From an uncultured Alphaproteobacteria bacterium (GTDB lineage: Bacteria; Pseudomonadota; Alphaproteobacteria; RF32; CAG-239): a stretch of 49,420 nt of DNA. Positions within the stretch are counted from its first letter, which is position 1. Every line of letters starts with the position of its first letter. A program made the position numbers and the translations under genes. This document shows positions 7,014 to 15,608 of this stretch, in pieces. Under the pieces are notes generated by a model. The model made no database searches, had not been told where the DNA came from, and worked only from the letters and a program-made list of their open reading frames with translations. Location of the stretch: contig CAKQLP010000011.1 in the NCBI GenBank assembly GCA_934254675.1, positions 1 to 49,420 of the forward strand, given 5' to 3'.

Positions 7014-7322
7014 ATGGATACACAAAATATTAGAATCCGCTTGAAAGCTTTTGACCATAGATTGCTTGATCTCTCTACAGCAGAAATCGTGCATACAGCC
7101 AAAAGAACAGGCGCTAATGTCAGAGGTCCGATTCCTCTGCCTAACAGAATCGAAAAGTTTACGGTAAACCGTTCTCCGCACGTAAATAAAAAATCTCGTG
7201 AACAGTTCGAAATCCGTACTCATAAAAGACTTCTGGATATCGTAGATCCTACACCGCAAACAGTTGATGCTTTGATGAAGCTTGATTTGGCTGCCGGTGT
7301 TAATGTTGAAATTAAATTGTAA
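7014..7322 (+). CDS. rpsJ: 30S ribosomal protein S10
   Basis: This 102-aa protein is part of the 30S head and also the NusE transcription antitermination factor. Hallmarks are QNIRIRLKAFDHRLLD at the N-terminus, the GPIPLPNRIEKFTVNRSPH loop and FEIRTHKRLLDI. Length matches the family (about 102-103). It is the first gene of the run; the str operon genes (rpsL, rpsG, fusA, tuf), often placed upstream in relatives, are not adjacent. A 62-nt spacer separates it from rplC. Confidence 0.98.
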   Translation: MDTQNIRIRLKAFDHRLLDLSTAEIVHTAKRTGANVRGPIPLPNRIEKFTVNRSPHVNKKSREQFEIRTHKRLLDIVDPTPQTVDALMKLDLAAGVNVEIKL

Positions 7323-7384
7323 TTTAATGTTGGCGCTTTGAATTAAAAAAGTTGTCAACCTATTAAGAAAAGGAAAAAATAATA

Positions 7385-8104
7385 ATGCGTACGGGTCTAA
7401 TCGCAAAAAAATTAGGAATGTCCCGCATTTTTGAAGCAGATGGAACACATGTTCCTGTAACTGTTTTGAGCGTAGACGGCTTGCAGGTTGTTAATGTAAA
7501 AACGGCTGAAAAAGACGGCTACAATGCAGTTCAGCTTGGTACTGGCGCTATTAAAGCCAAAAACGTAACCAAGCCTATGAAAGGATATTTTGCAAAAGCA
7601 AAAGTTGAACCAAAGAAAAAGTTGGGCGAATTCAGAGTTTCTGAAGATTGCTTGCTTTCTGTTGGCGATGAATTATCAGTAGAGCACTTTGTTGCCGGTC
7701 AATATGTTGATGTTTGTGCAACTTCTATCGGTAAAGGTTTTGCCGGTGTTATGAAGCGTCACAACTTTGCCGGTTTGGAGGCTTCTCACGGTGTGTCTAT
7801 TTCTCACCGTTCTCATGGTTCTACCGGACAAAGACAAGATCCTGGTAAAGTTTTCAAAGGTAAAAAAATGGCCGGTCACTTGGGTGCTGAGCGTGTAACA
7901 GTTCAAAACTTGAAAGTGGTTGCTATTGATGCTGCTAAAGGCTTGATTATGGTTAAAGGCGGCGTTCCTGGTTCTGAAAATACTTGGGTTAGAGTTACTG
8001 ATGCCGTTAAAAAACCGGCCTATGCCTCTGTTCCAATGCCTGCAGGATTGAAAAAAGTTGATGAACCTGTTGCAGCGGCTGAAACTCCAGCTGAAAATGC
8101 ATAA
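7385..8104 (+). CDS. rplC: 50S ribosomal protein L3
   Basis: L3 organises 23S rRNA near the peptidyl transferase centre and starts 50S assembly. The 239-aa product shows MRTGLIAKKLGMSRIF, the KGFAGVMKRHNF segment and the extended loop GVSISHRSHGSTGQRQDPGK, which contains the glutamine methylated by PrmB in relatives. It is about 30 residues longer than E. coli L3 because of a C-terminal tail rich in Ala, Pro and Glu (VAAAETPAENA). RBS AAAAGGAAA precedes ATG 7385. Confidence 0.98.
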   Translation: MRTGLIAKKLGMSRIFEADGTHVPVTVLSVDGLQVVNVKTAEKDGYNAVQLGTGAIKAKNVTKPMKGYFAKAKVEPKKKLGEFRVSEDCLLSVGDELSVEHFVAGQYVDVCATSIGKGFAGVMKRHNFAGLEASHGVSISHRSHGSTGQRQDPGKVFKGKKMAGHLGAERVTVQNLKVVAIDAAKGLIMVKGGVPGSENTWVRVTDAVKKPAYASVPMPAGLKKVDEPVAAAETPAENA

Positions 8105-8124
8105 TGAAGTGTAAGGATAGTAAA

Positions 8125-8748
8125 ATGAAACAGGACATCTTAAATTTAGAAAATAAAAATGTCGGCTCTATTGAACTGAATGACGCTATTTATGGCTTGG
8201 AAGTTCGCGCTGATGTTTTACAACGCGTTGTAAACTGGCAATTGGCTAGATTGCAAAGCGGCAATCACGCTACTAAAGGTCGCTCAGATGTGGCTTTGAC
8301 AGCAGCAAAACCTTTCAAACAAAAAGGTTCTGGTAACGCTCGTCAGGGTTCTCGCAAGGGTGCGCAATTCAGAAAAGGTGGCGTAGTGTTTGGTCCGGTT
8401 GTTAGAGATCATTCTTTCGACTTGACTAAAAAATTCAGAAAACTTGGTCTGAAAACTGCTTTGTCTGCAAAAGCTAAAGCAGGTAACCTTGTTGTTATTG
8501 ATGAAGCAAAGCTGTCGGCTCCTAAGACAAAAGATTTACAAGCTAAATTGAATGCTTGCGGTCTGACAAACTGCCTCTTCATTGACGGTAAGGAAGTTGA
8601 TGTTAATTTTGCATTGGCCAGCCGTAATATTGCCGGAATTGATATTCTGCCAACAGTCGGTGCCAACGTTTATGACATCTTGAAAAAGGACAAATTGGTG
8701 TTAACAAAAGATGCAGTAAATTGCTTAGAGGAGAGATTAAATGGTTAA
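8125..8748 (+). CDS. rplD: 50S ribosomal protein L4
   Basis: A 207-aa protein lining the exit tunnel; in some bacteria it also represses its own operon. Recognised by the long basic loop (KPFKQKGSGNARQGSRKGAQ), the GGVVFGPVVRDHSF motif and C-terminal DILPTVGANVYDILKKDKLV. The frame is open from ATG 8104, which overlaps the rplC stop codon, but ATG 8125 with TAAGGATAG upstream matches the usual N-terminus (MKQDILNLENKNVGSIEL). It overlaps rplW by 8 nt. Confidence 0.97.
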   Translation: MKQDILNLENKNVGSIELNDAIYGLEVRADVLQRVVNWQLARLQSGNHATKGRSDVALTAAKPFKQKGSGNARQGSRKGAQFRKGGVVFGPVVRDHSFDLTKKFRKLGLKTALSAKAKAGNLVVIDEAKLSAPKTKDLQAKLNACGLTNCLFIDGKEVDVNFALASRNIAGIDILPTVGANVYDILKKDKLVLTKDAVNCLEERLNG

Positions 8749-9055
8749 GAGCAAATCAAACAATGTAACTGCAGCAATGTATGATACATTGGTTCGTCCG
8801 GTAATTACCGAAAAATCTATGGTTTCTTCGGAAGCTGGAAAAGTGGTATTCATGGTACCTTTATCAGCTACGAAAGATGATGTTAAAGCCGCTGTTGAAG
8901 CCATCTTTAACGTTAAAGTAAATAAGGTAAATACAATTAAACAATTCGGTAAAGTAAAAAGCTTTAGAGGTCATCAGGGCGTTCGCTCAGACTTTAAAAA
9001 AGCCATTGTTACTCTTGCCGACGGTCAAAACATTGATGTTACTACAGGAATTTAG
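8741..9055 (+). CDS. rplW: 50S ribosomal protein L23
   Basis: L23 sits at the tunnel exit and is the docking site for SRP and trigger factor. The 104-aa sequence has the diagnostic LVRPVITEKSM near residue 16 and VEAIFNVKVNKVNTI in the middle. ATG 8741 lies in the end of rplD with GAGGAGAG upstream; a later ATG (8777) would remove 12 residues and start closer to where many L23 proteins begin. It is separated from rplB by 2 nt. Confidence 0.97.
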   Translation: MVKSKSNNVTAAMYDTLVRPVITEKSMVSSEAGKVVFMVPLSATKDDVKAAVEAIFNVKVNKVNTIKQFGKVKSFRGHQGVRSDFKKAIVTLADGQNIDVTTGI

Positions 9056-9057
9056 TT

Positions 9058-9891
9058 ATGGCTTTGAATACATTTAAGCCCACATCTGCAGGTCGTCGCC
9101 AACTTATTCTCGTTGATAAAAGCGAGTTATACAAGGGCAAGCCTGAGAAAAGTTTAACAAAAGGTCTGAATAAGACCGGTGGGCGTGATAACTTTGGTCA
9201 CGTTACAAGTCGTCGTATTGGTGGCGGTCATAAACGCAGCTACCGTGTGATTGACTTCAAACGTAATAAATTTGATTGCGAGGCTACTGTTGAGAGAATT
9301 GAATATGATCCAAACCGTACTGCATTTATCGCTTTGGTAAATTACAGCGACGGTGAAAAGGCTTATATTTTGGCTCCTCAGCGCTTGAAAGCCGGTGATA
9401 AAATTGTTTCTGCTGAAAAAGCAGATATTAAACCGGGAAATGCTATGCCTTTGAAGAATATGCCGGTTGGTACAATCGTGCACAACGTTGAGCTTCGTTC
9501 TGGCAAAGGCGGACAACTTGTTCGCTCTGCTGGTTGCTATGCTCAGGTTGTTGGTAAAGATGCCGGTTATGTTCAATTAAAATTAAACTCTGGCGAATTG
9601 AGAATCGTTCGTGAAGAATGTTTGGCTACCGTTGGTGCGGTTTCTAATCCAGACAATCAAAACGTTTCCCTCAGTAAAGCCGGCCGCGCACGCTGGATGG
9701 GTATGAGACCTGTTTCCCGCGGTGTTGCTATGAACCCGGTTGACCACCCGCTTGGTGGTGGTGAAGGTAGAACTTCTGGTGGCCGTCATCCGGTTACACC
9801 TTGGGGTAAACCTACTAAGGGTGCTAAAACTCGTTCTAACAAAAAGACAGATCGCTTTATTATGAGATCTCGTCATGATAACAAAAATTAA
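9058..9891 (+). CDS. rplB: 50S ribosomal protein L2
   Basis: A 277-aa core protein of the peptidyl transferase region. Visible are MALNTFKPTSAGRRQLILVD, the OB-fold and SH3-like domains, and the C-terminal RGVAMNPVDHPLGGGEGRTS motif with the conserved histidine required for activity. Length and tail (TRSNKKTDRFIMRSRHDNK) are normal. Confidence 0.98.
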   Translation: MALNTFKPTSAGRRQLILVDKSELYKGKPEKSLTKGLNKTGGRDNFGHVTSRRIGGGHKRSYRVIDFKRNKFDCEATVERIEYDPNRTAFIALVNYSDGEKAYILAPQRLKAGDKIVSAEKADIKPGNAMPLKNMPVGTIVHNVELRSGKGGQLVRSAGCYAQVVGKDAGYVQLKLNSGELRIVREECLATVGAVSNPDNQNVSLSKAGRARWMGMRPVSRGVAMNPVDHPLGGGEGRTSGGRHPVTPWGKPTKGAKTRSNKKTDRFIMRSRHDNKN

Positions 9892-9906
9892 TAAGGAGAA
9901 AAGCTA

Positions 9907-10188
9907 ATGACACGTTCCGTATGGAAAGGACCTTTTGTTGATGGCTATCTTCTGAAGAAAGCTGATGCTGCCAGAGCTTCCAGCCGTAATGAAGTGATTA
10001 AAATTTGGTCTCGCCGTTCTACAATGTTGCCGCAATTTGTTGGTTTGACATTCGGTGTACACAATGGTCACAAATTTATTCCGGTTTTGGTTACTGAAGA
10101 CATGGTTGGTCACAAATTCGGTGAATTTGCTCCGACTCGCACATTCTTTGGTCACACCAAGGCTGATACAACAGCGAAGAGAGGTTAA
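9907..10188 (+). CDS. rpsS: 30S ribosomal protein S19
   Basis: A 93-aa protein of the 30S head that contacts the 50S subunit and the A-site region. Typical sequence: TRSVWKGPFVDGYLLKKA at the start, IKIWSRRSTMLPQFVG in the middle and GHKFGEFAPTRTFFGH near the end. AAGGAGAAAAGCTA precedes ATG 9907. Two nucleotides separate its stop from rplV. Confidence 0.98.
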   Translation: MTRSVWKGPFVDGYLLKKADAARASSRNEVIKIWSRRSTMLPQFVGLTFGVHNGHKFIPVLVTEDMVGHKFGEFAPTRTFFGHTKADTTAKRG

Positions 10189-10190
10189 TT

Positions 10191-10547
10191 ATGGCTAAAT
10201 TAAATGAAAAACAAGCTATGGCTGTTTGCCGCTCTATTCGTACCAGTCCGCGCAAGTTGAACCTTGTTGCTCAATCTATTCGCGGTTTGGGTGTTGAAAA
10301 AGCAGTTGCTGAACTGAGCTTTTCTAAGAAGAGAATCGCAAAAGTTGCATTGGGTTTGTTGCAATCGGCAATTTCCAATGCTGAAAATAATCATAATTTG
10401 AATATCGACAAACTCGTTGTGAGCGAAGCTTATGTCGGTAAAGGTATTGTAATGAAACGTATGAGTGCACGCGGTCGCGGCAGAGGCGCAAGAATTTTGA
10501 AGCCGTTCTCAAGCATGACCGTTGTTGTTGCAGAGCGTGGGGAGTAA
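10191..10547 (+). CDS. rplV: 50S ribosomal protein L22
   Basis: L22 (118 aa) contributes its long hairpin to the exit tunnel. Recognised by the IRTSPRKLNLVAQSIRG motif near residue 17, the SAISNAENNHNLNID helix and the hairpin tip with MKRMSARGRGRGARILKP. The end of the gene carries GGGGAG, the ribosome binding site for rpsC. Confidence 0.98.
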   Translation: MAKLNEKQAMAVCRSIRTSPRKLNLVAQSIRGLGVEKAVAELSFSKKRIAKVALGLLQSAISNAENNHNLNIDKLVVSEAYVGKGIVMKRMSARGRGRGARILKPFSSMTVVVAERGE

Positions 10548-10551
10548 GCAG

Positions 10552-11220
10552 ATGGGACAGAAAGTAAATCCTACAAGTCTTCGTTTGGGCGTTAACCGCA
10601 CTTGGGACTCTCGTTGGTATGCTGATGACAAGTTTACTGACTATCTCCACGAAGATTTGAAAATTCAAAAATTCTTGAGTGAAAAATTAGCTCAAGCTGG
10701 TATCAGCCGTATTGTCATTGAACGTCCGGCTAAAAAAGCAAGAGTTACTATTCACTCAGCCAGACCAGGTGTTGTTATTGGCAAAAAAGGTCAGGATATT
10801 GAGAATTTAAGAAAAGATATTCAAAAATTGACTGATTCTGAAGTTCAATTAAACATCGTTGAAGTTAGAAAACCTGAGCTTGATGCGAAGTTGGTTGCTG
10901 ACTCCGTGGCACAACAATTGGAACGTCGTGTTTCATTCCGTCGTGCAATGAAAAGAGTTATGCAGTCTGCTCTTCGTTTGGGTGCAGAAGGTATCAAAGT
11001 TTCTTGTAGCGGTCGTTTGGGCGGTGCTGAAATCGCCAGAACTGAACACTATCGTGAAGGTCGCGTGCCTTTGCACACACTTCGTGCGGACATTGATTAT
11101 GCAACCTCTACGGCTCATACCACTTATGGTGCTTGCGGCGTAAAAGTTTGGATTTATAAAGGCGAAATTATGAGCCACGATCCAATGGCGCAAGATAAAA
11201 AGTTGGCTGAACAAAAATAA
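10552..11220 (+). CDS. rpsC: 30S ribosomal protein S3
   Basis: S3 (222 aa) forms the mRNA entry channel with S4 and S5. It has the N-terminal MGQKVNPTSLRLGVNRTWDS, a KH type-2 domain with GVVIGKKGQDIENLR, and the C-terminal SCSGRLGGAEIARTEHYREG motif. An upstream in-frame TTG (10522) exists, but ATG 10552, four bases after the rplV stop, is the family start. Confidence 0.98.
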   Translation: MGQKVNPTSLRLGVNRTWDSRWYADDKFTDYLHEDLKIQKFLSEKLAQAGISRIVIERPAKKARVTIHSARPGVVIGKKGQDIENLRKDIQKLTDSEVQLNIVEVRKPELDAKLVADSVAQQLERRVSFRRAMKRVMQSALRLGAEGIKVSCSGRLGGAEIARTEHYREGRVPLHTLRADIDYATSTAHTTYGACGVKVWIYKGEIMSHDPMAQDKKLAEQK

Positions 11221-11240
11221 TAACGAGAGGTTAGAATAAA

Positions 11241-11675
11241 ATGTTAAGTCCAAAACGTTTAAAGTTCCACAAACAGCATAAAGGCCGTATTCACGGTTTG
11301 GCTAAAGGTGGATCAGAATTAAGTTTCGGTTCATATGGATTGAAAGCTCTTACTCCAGAACGCGTAACCGCCCGTCAGATTGAAGCTGCACGCCGCGCTA
11401 TTACTCGTGAAATGAAAAGAGCCGGAAGAGTATGGATTAGAATTTTCCCAGACGTTCCAGTATCTGATAAACCTGCTGAAGTTCGTATGGGTAAAGGTAA
11501 AGGTGCTATCGAATTTTGGGTAGCAAGAGTTAAACCTGGTCGTATTATGTTTGAAATCGGTGGCGTTCCTGAAGAAGTTGCTCGTAAAGCATTTGAATTG
11601 GGTGCCGCAAAATTACCGGTTAAGAGCAAATTCGTAAAACGTTTGAACTCTGATGCCATTGAAGGAGAAGCATAA
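11241..11675 (+). CDS. rplP: 50S ribosomal protein L16
   Basis: L16 (144 aa) helps position A-site tRNA. It contains MLSPKRLKFHKQHKGRIHG, the arginine-rich QIEAARRAITREMKRAGR helix and GKGKGAIEFWVARVKPGR. It is slightly longer than the usual 136-138 residues because of a C-terminal tail (RLNSDAIEGEA). The stop TAA overlaps the rpmC ATG by one base. Confidence 0.98.
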   Translation: MLSPKRLKFHKQHKGRIHGLAKGGSELSFGSYGLKALTPERVTARQIEAARRAITREMKRAGRVWIRIFPDVPVSDKPAEVRMGKGKGAIEFWVARVKPGRIMFEIGGVPEEVARKAFELGAAKLPVKSKFVKRLNSDAIEGEA

Positions 11676-11872
11676 TGGTTAAAACTAAAGATTTACGCGC
11701 TATGACTAATGACCAGTTGGAAGAAAAATTGGTTGCCGACAAAAAAGAGCAATTCAATTTGAGAATCCAACAGTCAACCGGCCAGCTGCAAAACACTTCT
11801 AATATGAAGAAAGTTCGCCGTGAAGTAGCAAAAATCAACACGCTCCTTGCTGAGCGCAAGAAGAATAGTTAG
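11675..11872 (+). CDS. rpmC: 50S ribosomal protein L29
   Basis: A 65-aa two-helix protein near the tunnel exit. Sequence: KTKDLRAMTNDQLEEKLVAD, then EQFNLRIQQSTGQLQNTSNM and the closing KKVRREVAKINTLLAERK, all typical. Starts inside the rplP stop codon (TAATG), so it is translationally coupled. Confidence 0.97.
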   Translation: MVKTKDLRAMTNDQLEEKLVADKKEQFNLRIQQSTGQLQNTSNMKKVRREVAKINTLLAERKKNS

Positions 11873-11882
11873 GAGAAAGAAT

Positions 11883-12119
11883 ATGCCTAAGAGAATTCTT
11901 CAAGGTGTTGTTGTAAGTGATAAACAGGATAAAACCGTAGTTGTTAGTGTTGAACGTCAAGTGATGCACCCTGTTTATAAAAAATTCGTGAAGAAAAGTA
12001 AAAAATTTGCTGCTCACGATGAAAACAATCAGTGCAAGGTTGGCGATAGAGTGTCTATTCAAGAATGCCGCCCTATCTCTAAAAACAAATCTTGGACTGT
12101 CATTTCTGATAACGCCTAG
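11883..12119 (+). CDS. rpsQ: 30S ribosomal protein S17
   Basis: S17 (78 aa) is a primary 16S rRNA binder with an OB fold. MPKRILQGVVVSDKQDKTVV and VMHPVYKKFVKKSKKFAAHD are diagnostic, followed by VGDRVSIQECRPISKNKSW. The frame is open from an upstream TTG at 11847 within rpmC, but ATG 11883 with TAGGAGAAAG ahead of it is the natural start. Confidence 0.97.
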   Translation: MPKRILQGVVVSDKQDKTVVVSVERQVMHPVYKKFVKKSKKFAAHDENNQCKVGDRVSIQECRPISKNKSWTVISDNA

Positions 12120-12137
12120 TAATGAAGGAATAAAAAA

Positions 12138-12506
12138 ATGATACAAATGCAAACCAACCTAGATGTTGCTGATAATTCTGGAGCACGCCAGGTGCAGTGC
12201 ATAAAGGTTCTTGGTGGTTCCAAGAGAATGACTGCTTCTGTCGGTGATGTTATCGTTGTAGCTATACAAGATGCTTTGCCGAAAGGGCACGTTAAAAAAG
12301 GTGATGTTCATAAGGCTGTTATCGTAAGAACTGCCAGCGACATCAGACGCAAAGACGGTAGTGTTATCCGCTTTGACAGCAACGCAGCTGTTTTGATTAA
12401 CAAAGATGGCGAGCCAATCGGCACACGTATCTTTGGTCCTGTAACCAGAGAGTTGCGCGCTAAAAAATTTATGAAGATCATTTCATTAGCACCGGAGGTA
12501 TTGTAG
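12138..12506 (+). CDS. rplN: 50S ribosomal protein L14
   Basis: L14 (122 aa) forms an intersubunit bridge and is the binding site of RsfS. It shows MIQMQTNLDVADNSGARQVQ at the start, KGDVHKAVIVRTASDIRRKD in the middle and FGPVTRELRAKKFMKIISLA at the end. First gene of the classical spc operon; no separate promoter is evident in the 18-nt gap. Confidence 0.98.
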   Translation: MIQMQTNLDVADNSGARQVQCIKVLGGSKRMTASVGDVIVVAIQDALPKGHVKKGDVHKAVIVRTASDIRRKDGSVIRFDSNAAVLINKDGEPIGTRIFGPVTRELRAKKFMKIISLAPEVL

Positions 12507-12507
12507 T

Positions 12508-12816
12508 ATGCCTAAATTGAAAATTAAGAAAAACGATACTGTAATTGTTTTGTCGGGTGACGATAAAGGCAAAATCGGCGTCGTAAAACAAGCAATGCCT
12601 AAGGAAAACAAGGTCATTGTAGAAGGCGTAAATTTGGTAAAACGCCACACTAAACCTTCTCAGACCAATCCTGGCGGAATTGTGACAAAAGAGGCTGCCA
12701 TTGACGTATCTAACGTTGCCATTGCCAAAGACGGCAAAGCAACAAAAGTTGGCTACAAAGTAGTTGATGGCAAAAAAGTACGTTTTGCACGTAAATCCGG
12801 TGACGTAATCGATTAA
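12508..12816 (+). CDS. rplX: 50S ribosomal protein L24
   Basis: An early 50S assembly protein of 102 aa. It begins with KLKIKKNDTVIVLSGDDKGK (KOW motif) and continues with VIVEGVNLVKRHTKPSQTNP and GGIVTKEAAIDVSNVAI. One nucleotide separates it from the rplN stop. GGAGGTATTGTAGT precedes its ATG. Confidence 0.97.
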   Translation: MPKLKIKKNDTVIVLSGDDKGKIGVVKQAMPKENKVIVEGVNLVKRHTKPSQTNPGGIVTKEAAIDVSNVAIAKDGKATKVGYKVVDGKKVRFARKSGDVID

Positions 12817-12830
12817 TAGGGGAAAATTTT

Positions 12831-13370
12831 ATGACAAATTTTGAAACATTATATAACGACGTCATAAAGAAATCTCTTGTGGAAAAATTCGGTTACAAGA
12901 ACCCACACGAGATTCCGAAGCTGACAAAAATCGTTTTGAATATGGGTATCGGCGATGCTGTTACCGATAAGAAAAAAGTAACGACCGCTATGGAAGAATT
13001 GGCTTTAATCGCCGGTCAACAACCAATTATGACTAAAGCCCGCAAATCAATTGCTACCTTCAAATTGCGTGAAGGTATGCCGATTGGTTGCAAAGTAACT
13101 TTGCGTTCTGACAGAATGTACGAATTCTTGGAAAGACTTGTTAATATGGCTTTGCCGCGTATTAGAGACTTTCACGGAATTAACGGCAAAAACTTTGATG
13201 GCAAAGGTAACTTCGCTTTCGGTATTAAAGAACAGATAATCTTCCCTGAAATCAACTATGAAAAAGTTGATGAAGTTAGAGGATTGGATGTTGTTATTTG
13301 TACAACAGCTAAGACAGATGAAGAAGCTAAATTCTTGCTGACTTCATTCAACCTGCCTTACAAGAAATAA
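12831..13370 (+). CDS. rplE: 50S ribosomal protein L5
   Basis: L5 (179 aa) binds 5S rRNA and the central protuberance. Diagnostic stretches are PKLTKIVLNMGIGDAVTDKK, QQPIMTKARKSIATFKLREG, CKVTLRSDRMYEFLERLVN and FGIKEQIIFPEINYEKVD. The length equals the E. coli protein. AGGGGAAAATTTT is the ribosome binding site. Confidence 0.98.
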   Translation: MTNFETLYNDVIKKSLVEKFGYKNPHEIPKLTKIVLNMGIGDAVTDKKKVTTAMEELALIAGQQPIMTKARKSIATFKLREGMPIGCKVTLRSDRMYEFLERLVNMALPRIRDFHGINGKNFDGKGNFAFGIKEQIIFPEINYEKVDEVRGLDVVICTTAKTDEEAKFLLTSFNLPYKK

Positions 13371-13384
13371 GCGGAGATTTTACT

Positions 13385-13690
13385 ATGTCAAAAACAAGTT
13401 CAGTTTACAGAAACTTGAAAAGAGTAAAGATGGCAGAGAAGTATGCTAATCGCCGTCAAAAACAAAAAGCAATTGCAATGGATAAAAGCGCTTCTCCTGA
13501 AGAGAGAATGCAGGCTCAATTTGCTTTGCAAAAGTTTCCTAAGAATTCTGCAAGATGCCGTATTAGAAATCGTTGCAAAATTACAGGACGTTCACGTAGT
13601 TATTACAGAAAATTTGGCCTGAGCCGTGTTGAATTGAGAGATTTGGCAAGCTTTGGTAAAATTCCTGGTTTAGTAAAATCAAGCTGGTAA
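13385..13690 (+). CDS. rpsN: 30S ribosomal protein S14 (zinc-independent form)
   Basis: A 101-aa S14 of the long, zinc-free type: only RCRIRNRCK is present, without the CxxC pairs of the zinc form. The end of the protein, GRSRSYYRKFGLSRVELRDL, is the family signature. It sits in its normal position between rplE and rpsH. Confidence 0.97.
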   Translation: MSKTSSVYRNLKRVKMAEKYANRRQKQKAIAMDKSASPEERMQAQFALQKFPKNSARCRIRNRCKITGRSRSYYRKFGLSRVELRDLASFGKIPGLVKSSW

Positions 13691-13707
13691 GAAGGGAGAA
13701 TGATATC

Positions 13708-14106
13708 ATGTCTATGAGTGATCCTTTGGGCGATATGCTCGCACGCATTAAAAACGCACAAAGAGCTAAGAAGAGTGATGTTGTATCACCTGCTTCTCGC
13801 TTGCGTGAAAATGTGTTAGAAGTTTTGAAAAGAGAAGGCTACATTGCCGGTTATGAAAAGACCAATGTACGCCCAGGTATTGAGGAACTTCGTATTCAAT
13901 TAAAGTACTACGAAGGTAGTGCAGTTATTACTGAAATTTACCGTGTATCTACACCGGGTCGTCGCGTTTATTCAAGCGTGAAAGACCTGCCTAGAGTTTA
14001 CAACGGCCTTGGTATTTCCATCATCTCTACCCCAATGGGTGTTATGAGTGATAACGAAGCTCGCAAGGCAAACGTTGGCGGTGAAGTTTTGTGCCAAGTA
14101 TTCTAA
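13708..14106 (+). CDS. rpsH: 30S ribosomal protein S8
   Basis: S8 (132 aa) binds the central domain of 16S rRNA and in E. coli represses the spc operon. Visible are SDPLGDMLARIKNAQRAKKS, YEGSAVITEIYRVSTPGRRV and the C-terminal GLGISIISTPMGVMSDNEAR. Start could be ATG 13708 or ATG 13714; the first has AAGGGAGAATG upstream. Confidence 0.97.
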   Translation: MSMSDPLGDMLARIKNAQRAKKSDVVSPASRLRENVLEVLKREGYIAGYEKTNVRPGIEELRIQLKYYEGSAVITEIYRVSTPGRRVYSSVKDLPRVYNGLGISIISTPMGVMSDNEARKANVGGEVLCQVF

Positions 14107-14118
14107 GGAGAAAATGGA

Positions 14119-14655
14119 ATGTCAAGAGTTGGTAAATATCCTGTTGTTGTTCCTGCTGGCGTAGAATTAACCATCAATAACAACGTTGTAACTGCAAAAG
14201 GTAAATTAGGCGAACTTCATTTTGCCTTTGACGACAGCCATATTTCAGCTAAGCTGGAAGACGGTAAAGTTGTTGTCACACCACATTCTTTGAGCTTAAC
14301 CGCTAGAGCATTGTGGGGTACAACCCGCGCTCAAATCCAATCTATTGTGAAAGGTGTGAGCGAAGGTTTTACCAAAGATATGGAATTAGTCGGCGTGGGT
14401 TATAAAGCTCGTGTTGAAGGCAAAAATTTAGTTTTGTCTTTAGGTTTTTCGCATGATGTGGTTTTCCCTGCACCAGAAGGTGTAAAAATCACTTGCGAGT
14501 CTCCGACACAAATTAAAATCTTTGGTGCTGACAAACAGCTGGTTGGCCAAGTTGCCGCCGAATTGCGCAAATACAGAAAACCTGAACCTTATAAAGGTAA
14601 AGGTGTGAAGTATGCCGGCGAAGCCGTTCGTCGTAAAGAAGGTAAGAAGAAATAA
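14119..14655 (+). CDS. rplF: 50S ribosomal protein L6
   Basis: L6 (178 aa) lies near the factor-binding site. It starts MSRVGKYPVVVPAGVELTIN and ends with the signature QVAAELRKYRKPEPYKGKGV followed by a lysine-rich tail (RRKEGKKK). AGGAGAAAATGGA precedes ATG 14119. Confidence 0.98.
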   Translation: MSRVGKYPVVVPAGVELTINNNVVTAKGKLGELHFAFDDSHISAKLEDGKVVVTPHSLSLTARALWGTTRAQIQSIVKGVSEGFTKDMELVGVGYKARVEGKNLVLSLGFSHDVVFPAPEGVKITCESPTQIKIFGADKQLVGQVAAELRKYRKPEPYKGKGVKYAGEAVRRKEGKKK

Positions 14656-14666
14656 GGAATAATTCG

Positions 14667-15029
14667 ATGAATACACCAAGAAATTTGTTTGAGAGAAGAA
14701 AATCTCGTGTTAGATCTGCTATCAAAGCAGCTGCAAACGGCAAATTAAGACTGTCTGTTTTTCGCAGCGGCAAGCATATCTATGCACAAATTATTGACGA
14801 TGTAAAAGGCTCAACAGTTGCTTCTGCCTCTACTTTGGATAAAGAAGTTAGAGCTAACATCAAAAAATCTTCTACGGTTGAAGCTGCTGGCTTCATTGGT
14901 AAATTAATTGCTGAAAGAGCAACAAAATCTGGTATTTCTGAAGTGGTTTTTGACCGCGGCGGTTATATCTATCACGGTCGTGTAAAAGCTTTGGCCGATG
15001 CTGCTCGCGAAGCTGGTCTGAAATTCTAG
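14667..15029 (+). CDS. rplR: 50S ribosomal protein L18
   Basis: L18 (120 aa) binds 5S rRNA with L5. Features: RKSRVRSAIKAAANGKLRLS, HIYAQIIDDVKGSTVASAST and the end VFDRGGYIYHGRVKALADAA. Normal length and place in the spc order. Confidence 0.98.
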   Translation: MNTPRNLFERRKSRVRSAIKAAANGKLRLSVFRSGKHIYAQIIDDVKGSTVASASTLDKEVRANIKKSSTVEAAGFIGKLIAERATKSGISEVVFDRGGYIYHGRVKALADAAREAGLKF

Positions 15030-15038
15030 GAGAGAAAG

Positions 15039-15605
15039 ATGGTACAATCTACAGATCGTCATAATTCTAAAAAAGAAGTAAAAGATGAATTGGTTGAAAA
15101 ACTGGTTCACGTAAATCGTGTTGCTAAAACAGTTAAAGGCGGCCGCACAATGTCATTTGCTGCAGTTGTCGTTGTTGGTGACCAAAAAGGCCGTATCGGA
15201 TTTGGTTCTGGTAAAGCTGCTGAGGTTCCTGAAGCAATTGTTAAAGCAACAAATGAAGCCAAAAAGAATATGATTCGCATTCCGCTTCGTGAAGGCAGAA
15301 CTTTGCACCACGACGTGGCTGGCCGCTTTGGCGCCGGAAAAGTTGTTTTGAGAACAGCTCCTGCCGGTACCGGTGTGATTGCCGGTGGTCCTATGCGTGC
15401 AGTGTTTGAAGTTTTGGGCGTACAAGACGTTGTTGCTAAATCATTGGGTTCTAACAACCCTTACAATATGATTAAAGCTACATTTGCCGCTTTGCAAGCA
15501 ATCAACTCTCCGAGAATGGTTGCTACAAAACGCGGTAAAAAAGTTGGCGATATCGTTAGCCGCCGTGAAAACACCGCTGGTAAAGAAGTTAAAGAGGAGG
15601 CATAA
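15039..15605 (+). CDS. rpsE: 30S ribosomal protein S5
   Basis: S5 (188 aa) acts in decoding accuracy and mRNA unwinding. The double-stranded-RNA-binding-like core is marked by NRVAKTVKGGRTMSFAAVVV, GRIGFGSGKAAEVPEAI and TGVIAGGPMRAVFEVLGVQD. About 20 residues longer than E. coli S5, split between an N-terminal acidic and basic extension (TDRHNSKKEVKDELV) and a C-terminal tail. Confidence 0.98.
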   Translation: MVQSTDRHNSKKEVKDELVEKLVHVNRVAKTVKGGRTMSFAAVVVVGDQKGRIGFGSGKAAEVPEAIVKATNEAKKNMIRIPLREGRTLHHDVAGRFGAGKVVLRTAPAGTGVIAGGPMRAVFEVLGVQDVVAKSLGSNNPYNMIKATFAALQAINSPRMVATKRGKKVGDIVSRRENTAGKEVKEEA

Positions 15606-15608
15606 TCT